Below are positions 60,306-64,000 of a DNA stretch of 64,000 bases, piece after piece. The first letter of the stretch is position 1. Each line of letters opens with the position of its first letter. Where the stretch lies: assembly GCA_038225955.1 (NCBI GenBank), contig JBBRQV010000002.1:1-64000 (forward strand), in the 5' to 3' direction. Position numbers and translations under genes: made by a program. The stretch comes from JAFDZO01 sp038225955. Its GTDB lineage: Bacteria; Bacteroidota; Ignavibacteria; Tepidaquicellales; Tepidaquicellaceae. Below the pieces are notes generated by a model, which was not told where the DNA came from, searched no databases, and saw only the letters and a program-made list of their open reading frames with translations.

Positions 60306-61091
60306 ATGACCCCTAAAATAAAAATATTAACTCTGCTGATTATTTTTTTCATATCAGGAAAAATTTTCTCCCAGGATATAAATCCGGACAGACCGGACAA
60401 AACGGAATCTACTATAACTCTCGATATTGATAAATTTCAACTTGAAACAGGTATTGAATATACATCTATGAAGGTTGAGGATTTTGGAACTTCCAAATCA
60501 CTTACCGCTCCAACAACGCTTTTAAGATTTGGGATTTTAAAAAATGTAGAGTTGAGATTAAGTTTTGATTTTTCGGATTCATACTTTACAAATAACAACG
60601 ATTCATTTCCAAGCACAACTCCAAAGCTAGCCTTAACTGCTCCAAGATTTGGAGCTAAAGTTCACATTGCTGATGGAAAAGGATGGGTTCCTGATTTTTC
60701 TGTGTTAGGCTCTGTTACAATTCCAAAAATAGGCAGTGAATTTAATAAAACAAATTTTCTCAATCCCGAATTTAAGCTTTTATTCAACAATAATATTTCA
60801 GAGAAGTTAGATGTTGGCTATAATCTTATAGCTGCGTGGAATAACGAATTGGAAGAAAAAGAATTTTCTTATTCAGTATCACTGGGCGCAGAATTAACTC
60901 CACGCTGGAATTCGTTTTTTGAAGTATATGGAAATTTTCCTTCGGATGACTCACCGTCAAATCAAAATATTGATGTAGGGCTTTCATACTTACTGAAAAA
61001 AAATATTAGTATAGATGTATATGGTGGTTTAGGATTAAGTTCGTCTTCAAATGATTTTATACTGGGCACAGGAATATCTCTGAAATTTTAA
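60306..61091 (+). CDS. Outer-membrane beta-barrel protein of the metal operon
   Basis: A 261-residue protein counted from ATG 60306, 4 bp after the regulator stop. It has a signal peptide (hydrophobic KILTLLIIFFISGKIFSQ), then DINPDRPDKTESTITLD, a start seen in transporter-like barrels of the MetA-pathway family. The rest shows alternating strands (LETGIEYTSMK, VELRLSFDFSDSYF) and ends in GTGISLKF, a barrel-type terminal aromatic. Position between mntR and mntH suggests passage of metal across the outer membrane, but this is inferred from context only. Confidence 0.68.
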   Translation: MTPKIKILTLLIIFFISGKIFSQDINPDRPDKTESTITLDIDKFQLETGIEYTSMKVEDFGTSKSLTAPTTLLRFGILKNVELRLSFDFSDSYFTNNNDSFPSTTPKLALTAPRFGAKVHIADGKGWVPDFSVLGSVTIPKIGSEFNKTNFLNPEFKLLFNNNISEKLDVGYNLIAAWNNELEEKEFSYSVSLGAELTPRWNSFFEVYGNFPSDDSPSNQNIDVGLSYLLKKNISIDVYGGLGLSSSSNDFILGTGISLKF

Positions 61092-61117
61092 TTTAGTTTT
61101 TTTAAATAGTTTTTATA

Positions 61118-62512
61118 ATGGGTAAGGATTTAGAAATAGAAAATGGCAAAGAAGTTTTGAATGAAACGTTGAAAAATAGTTTGAAAGAAACCGGATGGAG
61201 AAGTACTCCTATGTACAATTCTCTACCGGAAGTATTCGGCACAATCAGTGTACCGGGTACAGGTTCTTTCTGGAAAAAATTATTGGCATTCGCTGGTCCC
61301 GGACTTATGGTTGCAGTGGGTTACATGGATCCCGGCAACTGGGCAACTGATATTGCCGGTGGAGCGCAGTTCGGGTACACACTCTTATCAGTAATTTTAA
61401 TTTCAAATATTTTTGCAATTTTCCTTCAGTATCTTGCATTGAAGCTTGGCATTGCTACGGGCCGCGATTTAGCTCAGGCTTGCCGTGACCACTACAATAA
61501 ACCTGTTGCGTTTACCCTATGGGTGCTTTGCGAAATTGCTATAGCTGCATGCGACCTGGCAGAAGTTATCGGTTCGGCAATTGCTTTGAATTTGCTCTTT
61601 GGCATCCCGCTAACGTTCGGAGTATTAATAACAGTAATGGATGTGTTATTGATTTTATTTTTCCAGCATAAAGGATTTAGATATATTGAGAGTATTGTGG
61701 GCAGCCTTATTATTGTAATACTATTTTGTTTCGGTTATGAAATAATTGTTTCCAAACCCGATGTTTTTCCTATGCTTGCAGGGCTTCTTCCTGCCGCTAA
61801 GATTGTTTTCAATCCGAATATGCTTTACATAGCAATCGGAATTTTAGGCGCCACTGTTATGCCTCACAATTTATATCTTCACTCCAGTATTGTACAGACA
61901 AGAAATTTTGAGAAAAATAATACCGGAAGAAAAATGGCAGTGAAGTTTGCTACTATTGATTCAACCGTTTCACTACTCCTTGCTTTTTTTATCAATGCAG
62001 CAATTTTAATTGTCTCGGCTGCTACGTTTCACAACACAGGCTATCAGGATGTTGCCGATATAAACGATGCATATAAATTATTAACCCCTCTCCTTGGTGC
62101 GGGACTAGCGAGTATATTCTTTGCGATTGCATTGCTTGCTTCAGGGCAGAACTCAACTTTGACAGGTACACTTGCCGGGCAGATTGTAATGGAAGGATTT
62201 TTGCATATTCGCTTAAAACCCTGGCTGCGAAGATTGATAACACGATTGATTGCAGTAATACCTGCTTTAATTGTGACAATTATGTACGGAGAAAAAGGAA
62301 CAACAAGCCTGCTGATACTGAGTCAGGTAATTCTTTCAATGCAGCTTAGCTTTGCAGTGGTTCCGCTTGTGCTTTTTACAAGCGATAAGAAAAAGATGGG
62401 AATATTTGTAAACAAGCCTTATATAAAAATTATTGCCTGGGTAATAAGCGCAATCATTATTGTTTTAAATGTATATTTACTGATTGAAACTTTTAAAGAG
62501 TGGTTTGGTTAA
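61118..62512 (+). CDS. mntH: Nramp-family divalent metal transporter
   Basis: A 464-residue proton-coupled Mn(II)/Fe(II) importer with about eleven membrane helices. The metal-binding motifs are VGYMDPGNWATD in helix 1 (Asp-Pro-Gly-Asn) and VMPHNLYLHSS in helix 6 (Met-Pro-His). ALLASGQNSTLTGT is the conserved loop and helix later on. The cytoplasmic N-terminal extension of about 45 residues is longer than in E. coli MntH. The gene lies downstream of the MntR-type regulator. Its last codons overlap the next gene. Confidence 0.93.
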   Translation: MGKDLEIENGKEVLNETLKNSLKETGWRSTPMYNSLPEVFGTISVPGTGSFWKKLLAFAGPGLMVAVGYMDPGNWATDIAGGAQFGYTLLSVILISNIFAIFLQYLALKLGIATGRDLAQACRDHYNKPVAFTLWVLCEIAIAACDLAEVIGSAIALNLLFGIPLTFGVLITVMDVLLILFFQHKGFRYIESIVGSLIIVILFCFGYEIIVSKPDVFPMLAGLLPAAKIVFNPNMLYIAIGILGATVMPHNLYLHSSIVQTRNFEKNNTGRKMAVKFATIDSTVSLLLAFFINAAILIVSAATFHNTGYQDVADINDAYKLLTPLLGAGLASIFFAIALLASGQNSTLTGTLAGQIVMEGFLHIRLKPWLRRLITRLIAVIPALIVTIMYGEKGTTSLLILSQVILSMQLSFAVVPLVLFTSDKKKMGIFVNKPYIKIIAWVISAIIIVLNVYLLIETFKEWFG

Positions 62513-63308
62513 TATTTCACCTCAATATCCGAAACGAATCATCTGTCTTACAGAAGAGTTTACAGAGACACTTTATCTCCTCGGGAGAGAGGAATTAATT
62601 GTAGGCATTTCGGGATTCACAGTTCGACCTCCGGAAGCTCGTAAAACAAAACCAAAGGTCTGCACTTTCATAGATGCAAATTATGGAAAAATATATTCTC
62701 TCAAGCCTGATTTAATCTTTGCCTTCTCCGATTTACAGGCTGATATTGTAAAGGAGCTTATCAAAAACGGAATAAATGTCTTCTGCTTTAATCAGAGAAG
62801 TATTGTCGATATTCTTTCTATGATGCGAACTATCGGAGCTATAATAGGAGAAAATAAAAAAGCGGATAAGCTCGTTTCTTCAATAGAAAAAAATCTCAAT
62901 AAAATTTGTTCAGCTTCTCAAAAAGTAAAAGTAAAACCAAAAATTTATTTTGAAGAATGGGATGAACCGATGATAAGCGGAATTCAATGGGTTGAGGAAC
63001 TCGTAGAAATCTGCGGAGGTGAAACGATTTTTCCGGAATTGAGAAACTGCTCGCTGGCAAAAGACAGGTTCGTGAAATCGGAAGATGTCATTGAAAAAAA
63101 TCCTGATATAATACTTGCCTCATGGTGCGGCAAGGGTGTGAAGATTAATAAAATAAAATCGCGTGCGGGATGGGAAAATATTAACGCTGTTAAAAATAAT
63201 AAAATTTACGAAATTAAATCTTCAATTATACTTCAGCCCGGTCCGGCTTCTCTCACAGACGGTGTTACAAAAATTTCTGAAATTATTAGTTCGTACAACA
63301 CTCTTTAA
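62505..63308 (+). CDS. Substrate-binding-protein-like (BtuF/PF01497 type) protein, no signal peptide
   Basis: A protein of about 267 residues with the two-lobe fold of iron-siderophore and cobalamin binding proteins: PKRIICLTEEFTETLYLLG opens it, LKPDLIFAFSDLQADIVKEL follows, and YFEEWDEPMISG and NPDIILASWCGKG lie in the second lobe. No signal peptide or lipobox is seen with any start, so the protein looks cytoplasmic. TTG 62505 is the favoured start (8-nt overlap with mntH); TTG 62484 gives seven more residues. It may bind a cobalamin- or metal-like ligand or have a different function. Confidence 0.75.
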   Translation: MVNISPQYPKRIICLTEEFTETLYLLGREELIVGISGFTVRPPEARKTKPKVCTFIDANYGKIYSLKPDLIFAFSDLQADIVKELIKNGINVFCFNQRSIVDILSMMRTIGAIIGENKKADKLVSSIEKNLNKICSASQKVKVKPKIYFEEWDEPMISGIQWVEELVEICGGETIFPELRNCSLAKDRFVKSEDVIEKNPDIILASWCGKGVKINKIKSRAGWENINAVKNNKIYEIKSSIILQPGPASLTDGVTKISEIISSYNTL

Positions 63309-63325
63309 TAATAAAATTTTATACT

Positions 63326-63856
63326 GTGGATATACAAAGACTTAAATTCCCCATAGGCGAATTCGCTCCCCTCGATAATTATTCAAAAGAAAATTTAGAT
63401 TTATACATTAAAGATCTTGAAGTTCTTCCCTCACAGTTAAGAAAAGAAACGAAATCTTTATCAGATGAACAGCTTGATACTGCTTACCGCCCTGATGGAT
63501 GGACAATCAGACAGGTTGTGCATCATCTTCCCGATAGCCATATGAATGCTTTTATAAGATTCAAGCTTACGCTTACGGAAGATAATCCTTTAATTCGTCC
63601 TTATGATGAAAGCAAATGGGCAAACCTTCCCGATGCAAAACTTCCTGCGGAAATTTCTTTACAGCTGCTTGAAACGATTCATAAAAGACTGACTCTATTA
63701 TTAAAAGCTTTGAAGGAAGAGGATTTTGAAAGACAATATACGCATCCCGAGTATAAAAAAGTTTTCACACTTAAAGAAGCGCTGCATATGTACTCGTGGC
63801 ATGGCAAGCATCATCTTGCGCATATAACGGAGTTGAAGAAAAGAATGGGCTGGTAG
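63326..63856 (+). CDS. DinB/YfiT-family metal-dependent transferase
   Basis: A 176-residue four-helix bundle of the DinB/YfiT family. Its start RLKFPIGEFAPLDNYSKE and the histidine-rich motifs VVHHLPDSHMN near residue 70 and SWHGKHHLAH at the C-terminus give the usual nickel/zinc site. YfiT-like members are annotated as bacillithiol transferases or metal-dependent hydrolases; the thiol used here is unknown. It starts at GTG 63326, 17 bp after the previous gene, and probably ends the metal operon. Confidence 0.83.
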   Translation: MDIQRLKFPIGEFAPLDNYSKENLDLYIKDLEVLPSQLRKETKSLSDEQLDTAYRPDGWTIRQVVHHLPDSHMNAFIRFKLTLTEDNPLIRPYDESKWANLPDAKLPAEISLQLLETIHKRLTLLLKALKEEDFERQYTHPEYKKVFTLKEALHMYSWHGKHHLAHITELKKRMGW

Positions 63857-63881
63857 CCTCTTTGCAAATAGCATAAATAAA

Positions 63882-63911
63882 AAACCCGTTCACTTAAAAG
63901 AAAACGGGTTT
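63882..63911. terminator. Hairpin, probable terminator
   Basis: AAACCCGTT (63882-63890) pairs with AACGGGTTT (63903-63911) across a 12-nt loop, 25 bp after the last stop. The A-run before the stem makes it a better terminator for a gene arriving on the minus strand; the plus-strand T-run is short. From here to the window end no gene is seen. Confidence 0.6.
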
Positions 63912-64000
63912 AAACTTGGGTATAAATTGTAAATATTTTTATATTGCCGGATGTATTTTAAAATCTCGGCTATCCTGAGAAGATTTGTAATTTCTCCAAA

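Noticed and set aside
1..64000. CRISPR array, prophage, integron or transposase
   Set aside because: No regularly spaced direct repeats, phage structural genes, integrase or transposase sequence were recognised.
1..64000. tRNA, rRNA or riboswitch
   Set aside because: The few intergenic gaps were read for tRNA-like TTC-loop and CCA patterns and known aptamer cores, and none was convincing. A covariance-model scan would be decisive.

Overview
The window reads as chromosomal DNA of an AT-rich, Gram-negative bacterium of the Bacteroidota/Chlorobiota (FCB) group, most like the Ignavibacteria. Two proteins end in type IX secretion sorting domains with the NYPNPFNP motif common in that lineage. A Kdo cytidylyltransferase and two predicted outer-membrane barrels imply an outer membrane. 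Few starts have a clear Shine-Dalgarno sequence, and TTG starts are frequent. This placement comes from recognised motifs, not from a database search.

Positions 1-38816 form one long, almost gap-free, plus-strand surface-glycan locus. It opens with a nonulosonate (legionaminic-acid-type) block: the tail of the LegB dehydratase, LegC aminotransferase, a CMP-sugar synthetase, a HisF/HisH/PP-loop amidotransferase trio, an ATP-grasp plus HAD pair, LegI synthase, LegG 2-epimerase and a PtmE-like nucleotidyltransferase. A Wzx flippase, a transferase with capsule/sialyltransferase-like motifs and a Wzy polymerase follow. Next comes an acyl-carrier module (ACP, MaoC hydratase, SDR, hexapeptide acyltransferase), which an FkbH-like glyceryl-ACP synthase about 8 kb downstream may feed. 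The locus continues with glycosyltransferases alternating with two AsnB amidotransferases, a two-domain oxidoreductase, an MBOAT O-acyltransferase whose SGNH partner carries an in-frame stop, a single-chain GATase/PP-loop amidotransferase, a deacetylase, another acyltransferase, an unusual initiating sugar transferase, a Wzi-like outer-membrane protein and WecB. Together these would make and export a heavily N- and O-modified, nonulosonate-containing capsule or O-antigen.

Positions 38817-40419 are mostly non-coding apart from an alpha/beta hydrolase. They hold three REP-like palindromic elements. From 40420 the content is housekeeping: rplU-rpmA, mdh, a VOC protein, recG, a secreted M14 carboxypeptidase, plsC-gatC-kdsB-pyrG, a P-type ATPase, two tandem dicarboxylate/amino-acid symporters that differ at key binding residues, a glutathione peroxidase, a single-domain response regulator and a second T9SS cargo protein. 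The window ends with a likely manganese regulon: a MntR-type regulator with a 24-bp palindromic operator just upstream, an outer-membrane protein, an Nramp transporter, a substrate-binding-like protein without a signal peptide, and a DinB/YfiT protein.

The most interesting candidates are the carrier-protein acylation module inside the glycan locus, the two differently built sugar amidotransferases in one cluster, the sugar transferase with a methyltransferase-like front and no visible membrane segment, the broken SGNH gene, the oxidoreductase fragment at 25830-25913, and the divergent symporter pair. I saw no tRNA, rRNA, CRISPR array or transposase.
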